Part shown: positions 45,001 through 55,857 of the stretch, piece after piece
Layout of the letters: every line of letters begins with the position of its first letter
How positions within the stretch are numbered: the stretch's first letter is position 1
Assembly (NCBI GenBank): GCA_903772945.1
Contig: CAICTM010000272.1
Location: 1-64,000 of the forward strand
Direction: 5' to 3'
DNA length: 64,000 nt
Source of the DNA: Seminavis robusta
Lineage: Eukaryota > Bacillariophyta > Bacillariophyceae > Naviculales > Naviculaceae
Position numbers and translations under genes: made by a program
Notes under the pieces: model-generated
The model's database searches: none
Seen by the model: only the letters and a program-made list of their open reading frames with translations
What the model was told of the DNA's origin: nothing

Positions 45001-48000
45001 TTCGAAGAGGGACTTGGTATCCAATACCTCCCTCGCGTTTGCACCAAAATCAAATCGTGACGAAGACCCTTGGTTTACCCGTCGCATTGCGTTTTCAAGA
45101 GCTTTGGATCGAGCTGCATCCACGGGCGACGGTGTTGGTCCAGTGTGAGACGAAGACTGCGGTACCGTTGCAGGCGTAACATTCAGTCCAGCCAAATCAA
45201 AAGCATCTGAGATGCCACCAACGCATGAAGTCTGGCTGTTGACCGACTTTGAATCAGCATCCCATTGCCCAGCAGCAAAATTGGAGCACTTTAGCTCCGT
45301 GGGACTCTTGTTTGATTGTACTGCAGCGGCCCAAGAGCCCTCACTACCTCCGTAACCACCGCATGAAATCTTGATTCTGCCAGGTGACTCCACTGGTTCC
45401 CAAATCTCTTCTTCGGTCAATGCCCCACAGGCCATCCCCTCTACTTTAGGTCGATTTTGTGTCCTTGCCGATGGGCTGCACATTCCGATTGTCTCCAGGC
45501 CCTTGTTTATTTCGGCCATCGACTCTCTCACTGTACCGAGATGCATCGCTTTCCCACTGCTACCAAGCCATTTCTTCAATTTTTCCTCTGATGGAGGGGC
45601 CAGTAGCGGTACTTCCTTTCTTTTATCAGAACCCCTTCGCTTCTTCTTTTTCTTCTTTCTTTTGGAAAGGGGCGGAGGTGGTGGAGGAGGAAGCATGCTC
45701 GGGCTCAAGCTGCTCTTTGGCGGTATACCTTCCCGAACCTTTCCAGGTTTTGAAACGTTTGCACCAAAACTAGGAACCAATGAAACGCCTACCAAAGAAG
45801 GCGACTCTTCCAGATCGTAAGTGTCAGATTCAGCAGAGTATTGAAGGCCACTGCCATCAGAAAACAAATTGTCCTCGCTGGTACAACTGTCGCTACGTTC
45901 TGAATGTGCGTCCGACCCTTCAAAACCATTCGCCGCTTGTTTGTTGATACCTCCGTTCTGATAAAATGTCGACGACGAAGATGACTTTGAAATGTACCCG
46001 TCACAACTGCCAAAGTCGCCCGGAAACTGTGCGCTTTCTGCCAATGCGCCATCGGGCTTGCTCTCTGTGGAAGACGAAGAAGCGGAAAGGGAAACCAATG
46101 GCTCCAAATTCTTTGGGTTCATTTCTGGAACAGGGAGAGTTGCCGGTATGAACGAGTCCACACTCGTTGCGTTCGTTTCTGCTGGAACAGGGCACGACGA
46201 GATATGCTCTGTAAATCCTGGAACACATGGAGTCGAAGTTGACTCTGCCGAGGCTGAGGCAGCAAAGGCTGCTTGCTCAAACGCTGGGGCTTCATCTACC
46301 GGTACGACAGGGAAAGGCATAGAATCAATGTCTGTTGCTGAATTTGAGCTCTCCTCGTTCTCCTTCTTCTCTTCCATTTGGGGTACGTAATCCACTTCAG
46401 GTGGCTCCTGGGAAGAGTCGTCATCGTCGATCTCCTCCTTGGATGAACTCTGACTCGAATCATCATCGCGCGGTGCTGGCGACGTATATTGTTGAAGGCG
46501 TTCTTCTTTGGACGGCTGAGACTTGTTGATCCAGACATCTCCACTATCGCCGTCTGCCAGAAGATTATCGACATCTTTTTCATCAATCGTAACCGCATTG
46601 CTTTCGCTCTCATCTACTTCTTTGCCGGGTTCATCAGACGCCACACTGGACATATCGAACCCTGCACTGTTGTTGCTTGGACTATCCAGTTGCGTTTGAG
46701 AGAGCTGAGAGCGATGTGGCGACGAAAGGGGTTGTGAAGAAAAGTGTTCTTCTTCCTTTTTCTCCTCTTTAACTTCAGAGAAGATATTTTCACCTAAGCT
46801 GGTTGCGTCGAACGGGTCGGAGAATACATTGCTTGTGCCCCAGGACATGGGATCGCCTGTATCAAACAAGTCGATAGCGTCACTTTTCGAGGGCCCTCCG
46901 TTATCAAATTCGTTGAAAATGACTTTCGCAGTGTCCCAAGAGGGGTCTCGAGGAGGCAAGGCTGCGCTTGCTTCGGCGATCGGCTTCGTTGGAAATGCGT
47001 GTATGGATCGGAGGTCAAAACTCCCAGAGGCCGTAACCTCCGCATTATCGGCCTCACTTGTTTCCTGGACAACATCTATCTTTTTTGACTGAGACTCAAC
47101 ATCAGTGTTTCCGTTGGAGGTTGCTTCGTCCTTCTGTTGTGGCACAGTGTTGTCAATCGGAGCATCTGCCTCTGCCTCAATGCTTGATTCGGAGTCTGGT
47201 GATGTCTGGTTGCTTCCAACTACGGTAACTTCGGTCTTGGCTTCGTCCTTCTGATGTGGCACAGCATTGTCAATCGGAGCATCTGCCTCTGCCTCAGTGC
47301 TTGATTCGGAGTCTAGTGATGTCTGGTTGCTTCCAACGACGGTAACTTCGGTCTTGGCTTCGTCCTTCTGATGTGGCACAGCGTTGTCAATCGGAGCATC
47401 TGCCTCTGCCTCAATGCTTGATTCGGAGTCTGGTGATGTCTGGTTGCTTCCAACTACGGTAACTTCGGTCTTGACTTCGTCCTTCTGATGTGGCCCAGCG
47501 TTGTCAATTGGAGCATCTGCTTCAGGCTCAATGCTTGATTCGGAGTCTGGTGATATCTGGTTGCTCTTAGCTACCGATATTTCGGTCTTGGCTGGGAAAT
47601 CACTGCTTAGCTCCTTTGTGTCGACGTCCGTAGCTGTCTCGGCCTTGATGGAAGTCTTTTCCTTCGAAGTTTGGGTGGCTGACAACGCTTTTTCGGCGCC
47701 TTTGCTGTCCACAGACGCTGCACCGATTGTTTCACTTGAAACAGCCCGAGTAATACTCGTTTCGCCCTTGTTTTCATTGTTCTCAGGTTTTGGATTGTTC
47801 TTCTCGCCCGTTTGCTGCTCTGGCTCTGTTTTCTTGGGGCGCCGTCTTCTCCTTTGCAATGATGGCATTTTCGGCTTTTCACAATGTTCTTCTGCTTCTT
47901 TGGTGTTGTTTGTAGAGTCCGTCATTACCGGCGGTTGACCTTCGTCGCTATCCAGGGTGTTCGTCTGGTGCACCTCTACATTTTTCCTCAAGGGGCTAAC

Positions 48001-49521
48001 TGATTGTCTGTCATCCAGCCTTCCCCTGTGTGATAGATTCACCTTTGGCTTGTCACCACCATTTACTTCAGGTTCTTTGCTGTTGTTTGTAGAGTCTGTC
48101 ATTGCAGGGAGCAACGGAGGACCGTCTTCACTATCAAGTGTTCTAGTTTCGTGAACCTCGGGACTGTCCGTAGTCGCAGGTGGATGTCGTGTCTTCTTGG
48201 ACAGTTTCTTGATGATATGAGATCGCCGCTTTGATGAAATAGGCGAAGAATTTGCAAGCGTCGAGTTTGAGTGCTCCTCTGCAGGAGCCGTGTGGACATG
48301 GGCTGGTTGCCGTGATGGTATTGGAGAAAGTGGTGCCTGAGGCTTTGGGTTTTCTGCGGCAATGGCGGCAGATTCATTGCCAGTCTTTTCCGGTTTTCTA
48401 TTGGCTGAAGTGTCAGCTGTCTTTTCAACTGCCTCAGATTTGCCTCCACTCTTTGTAAATGATGACTTGTTGGCCTTTGCTGCCTTCCTTGCTTTGGCCC
48501 GACTTCTTGCTCTATCAACACTGCTGTCAGCACTGTGTGCGAGCTTGATCGAAGACTTGTTTTCAGTCTTGATTAGCTGGTCAGATTTGTCAAGGCTCTT
48601 GGACGCCATCACAGACTTGTCATCGCTCTTATCTGACTTGGTTGACTTGTCATCACTATTTGATCTGTTAAAGCCCAAGTTTGACTTGATCGACTTGTTG
48701 CTTTTGGCTGATTTCACTGGTTTGTTAAGGTTGTTTCCCACCTTCAGGGGCTTTTCACCACTGTTATCAGACTTGACCGATTTGTCATCACTATTTGATT
48801 TGTCGACTCGTTTGACCGATTGAACGGACCTGTCATCACTCTTCGCTGATTTGACTGAAGACTTGCCATCACTTTTATCTGACTTGATTGACTTGTCGTC
48901 GTTGTTTGACCTGTCCACACTCAAGTTTGACTTGATTGACTTGTCATCGCTCTTGGCTGATTTCACGGTTTTGTCAAAGTTGTTTTCCACGTTTACGGAT
49001 TTGTCATCACTGCATGTATTTGATTTGTCAGCACTTTTGACAGATTGAACAGATCTGGCATCACTCTTGGCTGACTTGACCGATTTGTCAAGGCTCTTGG
49101 AAGCTTTTACTGCACTGTCACCACTTTCCACGGACATTGTTGATTTGTCGTCACTCTTCATTGACTTGTCACTCTTAGCGGAGGCTAGAGATTTGTCGCA
49201 ACTCCTTGATGATCGGAGAGACTTATCGTCAGATTTTGTCGCATTGACGGACTTGCCATCGTCGTTCTTTGCAGCTTTGTTTGCTGTGGTGTCGGCCTCA
49301 TTTTTGGTTGGTTCTTGAGTCTCGTTGGAAGCTTTGGTATCCGAGGGTTTTCCATCAGAAGTCTGACGCTGAGCTGCAAATTGCCGACGAAATTTCTGCA
49401 GATTTTTCTGCCGTCGATTGGTGTATGCTCCTCCAGATGCAGCAGCAGCATGATTGGGACCAGGACGTTCAATGGCAGTATCAGACTCCTCCGAAGAGGA
49501 GGATGCATTTGCTTGTGTCAT
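42014..49521 (-). CDS. Giant repeat-rich protein with C-terminal TBC (Rab-GAP) domain
   Basis: Two long open frames join across a 71-bp intron (44764-44834, GTGAGT...TTTCTAG) in phase 1, giving about 2,478 residues from the ATG at 49521. The frame is open to about 49625 but has no earlier ATG, so an upstream exon is possible. The N-terminal 500 residues are a degenerate Ser-Asp-Lys repeat (units like KSDDKSVKSAK). Four tandem 39-residue units follow (47101-47590), then acidic low-complexity sequence and a Pro-rich run before KRKKKKKKRRG. The C-terminal part has an F-box-like stretch (MLAVILDYLGDPVAVCRMKM) and a TBC domain. The TBC catalytic Arg motif (IQRDVARAF) and Gln motif (DVGYCQGMDYVV) are both intact, so it should stimulate GTP hydrolysis by a Rab GTPase. 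The target Rab and the role of the repeats are unknown. Confidence 0.82.
47101..47590. repeat. Four 117-bp tandem repeats inside the TBC gene
   Basis: Four in-frame copies of a 39-codon unit with period exactly 117 bp (for example GCATCTGC starts at 47161, 47278, 47395 and 47512). The two central units differ by only a few bases, so the array expanded recently. Confidence 0.92.
48540..49240. repeat. Degenerate short repeats encoding Ser-Asp-Lys units
   Basis: Imperfect repeats built from GACTTGTCATCACT-like words encode lysine/serine/aspartate-rich units of the TBC protein N-terminus. They create long, meaningless open frames on the opposite strand. Confidence 0.85.
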
Positions 49522-50119
49522 TCCGCTTGAAACAATTCCCAAACGACGGTGGGAATGAGTTGAGTCTAGTAGGCTCACTGGTCCAGATCCTCCAGCAAAA
49601 ATACGGCGATGAACGAACGAAATCTAAAATTCTTCTGGGCCTTCTCCATTGCTTGGTTCAGCCAACATTCAAAAGGGTTTCGATGGAACAGATCGATGAT
49701 TGAAGGTCAGATGGAGAGATGAGTGTTGTGGAGAAGTTCGTTACACGTTGGGCGGGGCACCCTCTAATTGTCAAAAGCAACGAAAAGAGGGCGGGCTTCC
49801 TCATTTTGAAGGAAGCACACTCACTCCATTGAGTTTGGGAAAGCGTTGAGAGCAAAAGTGACGTCATCGGCGTCAAATCCTCACCACAACGGACTTGGCA
49901 CTTGCTTCGCTGCTGCAAAAGCAAACCAAGTCAAAAGTCCAATAACCAAGCCCATCCACTGCGACGGACGTTCATAGATTCAAGTTGTATGATTACCAAA
50001 AATCTCCTTATAGAGTTGAGTTTTTGAAGCAAGCTTAGTAGTTTCTTTTCCCTCATTCGTTAAGATAGTCTACCCAAACCTCGCATGCACCTGACCACAA
50101 TATCAAAGTATCCAACAAA
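49522..50119. promoter_or_regulatory. Divergent promoter region
   Basis: About 600 bp between the TBC and GLTP-domain genes on opposite strands. It may include an unrecognised first exon of the TBC gene, since CTGGACCAG at 49579-49588 (minus strand) could be a splice acceptor. Confidence 0.35.
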
Positions 50120-51685
50120 ATGTGTCCTAGAACTCTATTCATCTTGATAGTGGTTGCTGTCACCCTGGATAACGCAGACGGCACTCTTTTCTCCAGTGTG
50201 GAGGGAGGTACATTCGCTGGGGGTGGAAGATCGTTGGGTCCCAATTTTGGAATTGGCCGTTTTAGACCAAGGGTACCTTTCCTGGAGCTGCAATGGCACC
50301 ACCAATCAGGAGTGGAAGCTGATGATGAAAGACCAGCGATGCAGAGAACACTCCAAAGATATATTGATCCCATACGCGTTGGTTTGTGTAGAGCGCGAAA
50401 ATACGAGTCAGCCGTGGCCCTATGGCAAGGCATGAAGTTCGCCGACAAACTGCAGAATGACATCTCCAGAACAAGTCCAGGGGGTAGCCGTCAGGTTATG
50501 CTAGCATCCAACGGCATCCTAGTTGGCACAGGTCCACGAGGTGGAGCACAAGTCAAAACGAAAAGAAAATCATCATCCTCGAGGGGAAAATCGTCGTCAA
50601 CAGCCAGCAAAAAGAAAAAATCCACTCACGAGTCACCGTTGTCGGATGCAAATCCCTTCTTCCCGGTTGAAGCAATCGGTGAAATGGCACTCGGCGATGT
50701 GGGGAAGGTGTTTGAGTATGCGGTCAAGAGCACTCAAGAGGACTTTGATCGAGACCAATTCATAGGGGGGTTGGAAGCCCGACTTCAAAATGCAGTCCAG
50801 GCAATGGATAATGCTTCCTCTAAAAGCCGAGGGCCCAACGTCAGAATACCCACAACAACAGGCGAACCAGGGGATATAGACACCTTCAACTTTTGTGCAG
50901 CTATGCGCATTTTAACTGAGTGGAGGATGCTTCGGCAAGTGCCTGAAGGGTACAAGAGCTTTGCTGTTAGCATGAAAATGGGCCACAAAGACGTAGTCAG
51001 TAACATTGGAAAGATGGAGGAGGCTGCTCACGATTTCATTGACAGTCAAAAGAAAAAACAGGCGGCTTCAGCGGTCTTTAGCCCGACCTTGAGAGACCTT
51101 CTACAGTTCGAGCTGGATTCAAATACTCATGAATCACTACCAAAGCTGAAAGAAGTCAGCGGTGCCATGGGTCTTTTGTGGGTAAGAAGGCAGCTGCACT
51201 TTCAGCTGGCCTTTTTTGAGAATTCATGCGATAGGAAGAGCTTCCCGACTACATCAGAAGCGTTCCAGGCAGCCTATGAACAAGTCTATACTGACTATCA
51301 TGGACGAACAGTGAGACAAATCTTCAACTATTCCTTAAAGGGCGCCCCGGAGAGAAGAGAGGTGTACAAGTGTATGAACCCTCGTAAACTCCAGGAGTGT
51401 CTGGCAGTGCCTAGGCATGTCATTGCTGCTTCTATGCGACAACCAGCTGAAGATAGCAACAACAAAGGCAGAATGGGCAGACTCAAACCTCAACCGACGC
51501 CACAACCAGTACATGTAGATGCCGAGGCTCTCGATGATGAGGCTGTGGATCAATGGATTTCTCGAGAAATGGAAAAGGATGCTCTGGACCACATGAAGTC
51601 CTTTCTGAGCGTTTCTAGCCCTTTGCTTGGTGACTTGACGCTGGTGATCGATGAGTTCAACATGAACGATCCGAAGAAAGTATAG
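50120..51685 (+). CDS. Glycolipid transfer protein (GLTP) domain protein
   Basis: A single exon of 521 residues. The N-terminus has a hydrophobic signal (TLFILIVVAVTLDNADGTLF), so the protein enters the secretory or plastid pathway. A basic disordered spacer (KTKRKSSSSRGKSSSTASKKKKS) follows. The C-terminal half holds a GLTP-like all-helical domain, with LRDLLQFELDSNTH, GAMGLLWVRRQLHFQLAFFE (the Trp-Arg motif that stacks on and binds the sugar or phosphate headgroup) and AYEQVYTDYHGRTVRQIFNYSL, where the family His is kept. GLTP proteins move glycolipids or ceramide-1-phosphate between membranes. The headgroup specificity is not readable from sequence alone. A signal peptide is unusual for the family, whose members are mostly cytosolic. 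Confidence 0.75.
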   Translation: MCPRTLFILIVVAVTLDNADGTLFSSVEGGTFAGGGRSLGPNFGIGRFRPRVPFLELQWHHQSGVEADDERPAMQRTLQRYIDPIRVGLCRARKYESAVALWQGMKFADKLQNDISRTSPGGSRQVMLASNGILVGTGPRGGAQVKTKRKSSSSRGKSSSTASKKKKSTHESPLSDANPFFPVEAIGEMALGDVGKVFEYAVKSTQEDFDRDQFIGGLEARLQNAVQAMDNASSKSRGPNVRIPTTTGEPGDIDTFNFCAAMRILTEWRMLRQVPEGYKSFAVSMKMGHKDVVSNIGKMEEAAHDFIDSQKKKQAASAVFSPTLRDLLQFELDSNTHESLPKLKEVSGAMGLLWVRRQLHFQLAFFENSCDRKSFPTTSEAFQAAYEQVYTDYHGRTVRQIFNYSLKGAPERREVYKCMNPRKLQECLAVPRHVIAASMRQPAEDSNNKGRMGRLKPQPTPQPVHVDAEALDDEAVDQWISREMEKDALDHMKSFLSVSSPLLGDLTLVIDEFNMNDPKKV

Positions 51686-51891
51686 AGAACAATCTTTTGT
51701 CACCGCTATAGCTAGCTAGCTACTACATGAAGACCGAACAGATTCGATTCGGCTTGCTCACGTGATCTTTCCCAGAGAGATTCAAGATGGAAAGGCCACC
51801 TTTGAGCTATTAATACAGGTACTTTATGCTATCTAGTCGTAGTTGCAAGTTCCTGACTTCAAGTTCAGATTATGGCTGCCGTAGCTAGCAA

Positions 51892-54399
51892 CTAGAGCCC
51901 TCGCTTCTTCAACATTTCTCTCGTCCGCTTCTTCTCCCTGTCGAAAATGGTCATGTCTATTGGCTCATCAGGGAAGTGCATACCTTCAAATATGTCGCCA
52001 GGGTTTTCGGGTGTCGCAATGCATTCTTTGAGTGTTTCTATATACATCTGCACCATTTCCTTGTAGTCGTCGCCGCTCTCCTTTTCCGGTTCCAGCTTCT
52101 CGTCTCGCATCGCCCAATCAAGAGCACCAAAGGAACGGTTCTGGAATCGCAATCCTCGCAATGCCTCATCAATGAAAACTTTGGCAACGCCATGCTTCTC
52201 GAGGTACTTGATATCTTCTTGGTCGACGTACTGTTCCCAGTCGTTCAGACTCTTCATAAGCTCTTCCTCTGTGCGCTCTGGTCTTGACACTCGCTTTGGA
52301 AGACCCGGAAGACCTCTATCTTTCACAAGTTTCATAACCACGCGAGTGTTTCCGATTCGAGCATAGCCCCCAAATGCCTGCATGACAGCTTCTGCTTCGC
52401 CCAATCGATCAAAACCGACATATGCTCTATCGGTTGGCAACCCACCAAGGCAATCGATAAACTCGATGGATCCCTTTTCATCCCGAAAGGTACCGGAATA
52501 TGGCTGAAAGAACTCGGTGAGAGACTCTTTTGTGACGGAAGATCGATCCAGGTTTCTCAGCATGATTGCACCTGCATGCGATTGATAAAAGTACTTGGAC
52601 GGCATGTCGCCATCCACAATGAGCTTTGCACCCGGCGTTCGAATTTCACGGTTCCAAGCAGTGCCATCCATTCCCTGGTGCACAAGATTTCGCCGTGCCT
52701 TGAACATTCGGACTGGGTACTTTCCTAACTTTTCCAGGCGTGCTGCAACCTGATCAGATGAGACAACAGACTTTGCCCGATCCTCCGAGTCAAATTGGAT
52801 TAATGCAGTTGTCGGCGTGGGAAAGTTGACCTTGAAGCTCGACGCAGTGTTTGCTGCACAAAGATCTGATCCCTCGGGGAAAAGGTTTCGCCCCAAAGTC
52901 TCTTTGCACAATTGGTCTGGTGGAATGTTTTCGAGGATAACAGTGGTGCCCGGGGTACTTTCCTGGAAAAACGCCCGCTTCATATCGTTCTCGCTCGGAG
53001 TGTATGGAGCCATGGTGATTGTCCTCGTCAGCATCGACTCGGAAGGTCCCTTGCGTACAATCAGGTCTCGGTTCTCTGCGGACTCGAATCCCACAAAGGC
53101 AGACGTTGCATTGGCCGGGAACACTTGTCCAAAGGAAACTCCTAACAATCTTGTAACAGCCTTTTGAATTTCCTGCTGTTGCAAAGTAGTCAAGGTTTTT
53201 TCACCGCCGTGCTTCAATCCTCCTTCGGGAAGTGCTGGTGGCAATCCAGTGATGTACAACCATCGCTTGAAGAAATCAAGGATGCCACTTGGTGGGTTGT
53301 TCCTATTCTTAGGGTAGAAAGGTCTCGGTTCCCTTTTGCTTTCAGGATGGATTGCGTGATATCTGACTTCCGCGTATTGAGTGGGGTGGTTTCTGATTGC
53401 CCTCCAAAAGTCCGGTTCGTTGGTATTCATGGGTGTAATGACATTCATCTGCTTCTTTGGAATGGTTTCGTCGTCGTCATCATCATCAACTCTCCCTCTC
53501 CTTCCTCGTCGTGGTGTTTCTTCGGCCTCGTCGTCTCCATCGCCCAAGCCAGCATCATCAGCGCTAGATTCTTCATCTTCGCCGTCACTTAGCTCCGCGT
53601 TCAATATTTCGTCCAAATCAATTTGGGCAATCTCTTCCATTCCTGCTAATGTCATCGGATCGATATCCTCATCATTGATGGCACCATCAGAGCCCAAGAT
53701 TTGACTTGCCAGGGCCTTGTCTTCGTCCGTGAATAAACAATCGTCGTAGTCTTCTTCTTTCCAATAATCATCCGTCCTTCCAGTATCGTAGCCAACACTG
53801 ACAACCTCGTTTGGTTTGCTAGGAGGGATTCCAGAAGGCACCATCGACTTGCCACCTTCCCCTCCACCACCTCCTGGAGGCTTTCGATTCCTGGATTCTC
53901 TTTTAGCTCTGGAAATATCCCTCGACATGGTAGCAACCAGGTTTCCATCTTCGACATCAGTATCGACGTCAGTATCGTCGGATTCTGCTTCTTTGTAGAA
54001 TTCGTCGAGTTCATCCAAGGACTTGCGCTCGGACGCATCGTCGTCGCCTTTGATGTTGTGTCCTTTGGATCTTCGCACTGCCAGTTTGGGAATTCCAGAA
54101 GAATGCTTTGCCTTGAGCTCTCCCCGAGCAGCTGGTTCCAAGTATTCCTTGGCAAAGTTCGGTTTGTTCTTGTTTCGCTTCGAGTCTTCGTTCGAGTTTT
54201 TCCATCCATGGCGTCGACCACCACCGCCAGTGTTCAAGTGACGTCTTGGTGCTGCTTGATGATGGCACATCCAATACGCATCGCTGTTGCCATTGTTCTC
54301 GTCGTCGGGGATCAAGAGGCAGCGGAATCCAAGGAAAGGAGAGGACTTGGGCCTGAACGAGCGACCTGCTCTAGCCACAAGTGCCCTGGATCGCAACAT
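51892..54399 (-). CDS. Putative organellar RNA-binding protein with RRM-like domains
   Basis: A single exon of 835 residues. The N-terminus (MLRSRALVARAGRSFRPKSSP) is a typical mitochondrial presequence. An acidic disordered region follows (about residues 120-300, rich in Asp and Glu). The C-terminal half contains segments with RRM-like patterns: WLYITGLPPALPEGG with SAFVGFESAENRDLIV; GTTVILENIPPDQLC with ALIQFDSEDRAKSVV; and AIMLRNLDRSSVTKESLTEFF with DRAYVGFDRLGEAEAVMQAF. These correspond to the RNP2 and RNP1 strands of RRMs, though aromatic RNP residues are only partly kept. A role in mitochondrial RNA processing or translation is an inference. The start is the ATG at 54399. The gene converges on the GLTP gene. 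Confidence 0.6.
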   Translation of the reverse strand: MLRSRALVARAGRSFRPKSSPFLGFRCLLIPDDENNGNSDAYWMCHHQAAPRRHLNTGGGGRRHGWKNSNEDSKRNKNKPNFAKEYLEPAARGELKAKHSSGIPKLAVRRSKGHNIKGDDDASERKSLDELDEFYKEAESDDTDVDTDVEDGNLVATMSRDISRAKRESRNRKPPGGGGGEGGKSMVPSGIPPSKPNEVVSVGYDTGRTDDYWKEEDYDDCLFTDEDKALASQILGSDGAINDEDIDPMTLAGMEEIAQIDLDEILNAELSDGEDEESSADDAGLGDGDDEAEETPRRGRRGRVDDDDDDETIPKKQMNVITPMNTNEPDFWRAIRNHPTQYAEVRYHAIHPESKREPRPFYPKNRNNPPSGILDFFKRWLYITGLPPALPEGGLKHGGEKTLTTLQQQEIQKAVTRLLGVSFGQVFPANATSAFVGFESAENRDLIVRKGPSESMLTRTITMAPYTPSENDMKRAFFQESTPGTTVILENIPPDQLCKETLGRNLFPEGSDLCAANTASSFKVNFPTPTTALIQFDSEDRAKSVVSSDQVAARLEKLGKYPVRMFKARRNLVHQGMDGTAWNREIRTPGAKLIVDGDMPSKYFYQSHAGAIMLRNLDRSSVTKESLTEFFQPYSGTFRDEKGSIEFIDCLGGLPTDRAYVGFDRLGEAEAVMQAFGGYARIGNTRVVMKLVKDRGLPGLPKRVSRPERTEEELMKSLNDWEQYVDQEDIKYLEKHGVAKVFIDEALRGLRFQNRSFGALDWAMRDEKLEPEKESGDDYKEMVQMYIETLKECIATPENPGDIFEGMHFPDEPIDMTIFDREKKRTREMLKKRGL

Positions 54400-54558
54400 G
54401 GTCTATCGCTGAGGGAGTGTTACTATAGTTAGGACTGCCTTGGCATGCAATCAACGGCGAGGATCGCAAAAGATTTGCTTTGAGGTTGCCATTCGCCAAC
54501 CACGGAGTTGGCTGGGTTAGAATTTTGTTGTGGTCGTCCCCTTTTTTTGGTCCTTTTT

Positions 54559-54592
54559 GGAGGGTTAGGGTTATCTGGAGGGTTAGGGTTAG
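54559..54592. repeat. Interstitial telomere-like TTAGGG sequence
   Basis: Two near-identical blocks, GGAGGGTTAGGGTTA, separated by TCTG. Diatom telomeres use TTAGGG, so this may be a healed break or a captured telomere fragment. Confidence 0.65.
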
Positions 54593-54639
54593 CCAAGTTT
54601 GCCCGTATGGTACCGGTATGGTTTAAAACTTGGGTTATT

Positions 54640-55230
54640 TAGATTATACCATTACGCGGTACCAGCCAGACGTAACTAAACTCCACTCCTCAATATAAAC
54701 AGATGTTTAGGTAGATTAGACCATTACGCGGTACCGGCCAGATGTAACCAAACTCCACTCCTCAATATAAAGGGGGTTTAGGTAGATTAGACCATTACGC
54801 GTACCGGCCAGATGTAACAAACTCCATCCTCAATATAAACGAGGGTTTAGGTAGATTAGACCATTACGTGGTACCGGCCAGATGTAACCAAACTCCACTC
54901 CTCAATATAAACGGGGGTTTAGGTAGATTAGACCATTACGTGGTACCGGCCAGATGTAACCAAACTCCACTCCTCAATATAAACGAGGGTTTAGGTAGAT
55001 TAGACTTATACCGGTACCGGCCAGATGTAACCAACTCCACTCCTCAATATAAACGGGGGTTTAGGTAGATTAGACATTACGCGGTACCGGCCAGATGTAA
55101 TCAAACTCCACTCCTCAGTATGAAGGGGGGTTAGGTAGATTAGACCATTACGGGTACCGGCCAGATGTAACCAACTCCACTCCTCAATAATAATATAAAC
55201 AGGGGTTTAGGTAGATTAGACCATTACGCA
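54640..55230. repeat. Minisatellite of about 72-bp units, eight copies
   Basis: Eight head-to-tail units of about 70-74 bp. Each contains ACTCCACTCCTCAATATAAA, then GTTTAGGTAGATTAGAC, then CATTACG and a GGTACCGGCCAGATGTAA block. Units differ by small indels and substitutions. An open frame at 54868-55068 is only a by-product of the array. Confidence 0.92.
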
Positions 55231-55857
55231 GCAGCTATCTAAAGCACGTATACATTCTGGGAGCCATGGCAGTAAGTATTAGCTATTGCCAATCAAGTGA
55301 CAGCCCTTTTTGCTATTTCTATTTCCGTGGTTGGCGCCAACCGGAGGCATCTTGTTTTTGGTCAATGTTGGATGTGGGAGACGGACAGACTGCATTTTTT
55401 GCAATGTGCGTCCTTCTTGGGCTCTGGGCTTGAAATTGGGCTGCTTTATCAAAGTTTCAGCATGGGCTAGTCTAGCTAGTCGGTCTCGGTGAAGGTCTGA
55501 GGACGGACCAGCCGATAGTAGGCTAGGCGCGGGACCTGGAGTTGGGCCTTGGACTTCGGCCGGGCGGGAGTTCGCCTGGGATTAGGGGTCAGGTGCAGGT
55601 CTTTGTGTTGGACCTGGAATAGTGTTCGGCTGTGTTGGTCAAATGAGAATGGGTTTGGAATCATCGGTTGGGCCTGGAGTTGGCCTCGGAGGATAGACGA
55701 TGGTGGCGTATGCCTTGCAATCGATATATCACTAATGTACCAAAAGATGATCAATGCACTGATGCAAGAGCAGAATGAAGGATCCATTAATTATGCATAA
55801 GTGTAAGCTGAAGGAGGCCCCACCCTACTTTGAGGGCAGTACCCACCGTATCCTCCC

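Larger units (their letters stand above)
54400..55857. other. Intergenic with telomere-like and minisatellite DNA
   Basis: About 1.45 kb without a supported gene. It contains an interstitial TTAGGG stretch and a tandem array (separate entries), then about 600 bp of ordinary sequence up to the channel gene. Confidence 0.6.

Noticed and set aside
48362-49318. Long plus-strand frames rich in Asp-Leu-Ser-Ser-Leu
   Set aside because: Mirror image of the Ser-Asp-Lys repeats on the minus strand, produced by low-complexity codons.
54640-55230. Possible CRISPR-like array
   Set aside because: The units are contiguous tandem repeats of about 72 bp without unique spacers, in a eukaryotic genome; it is a minisatellite.
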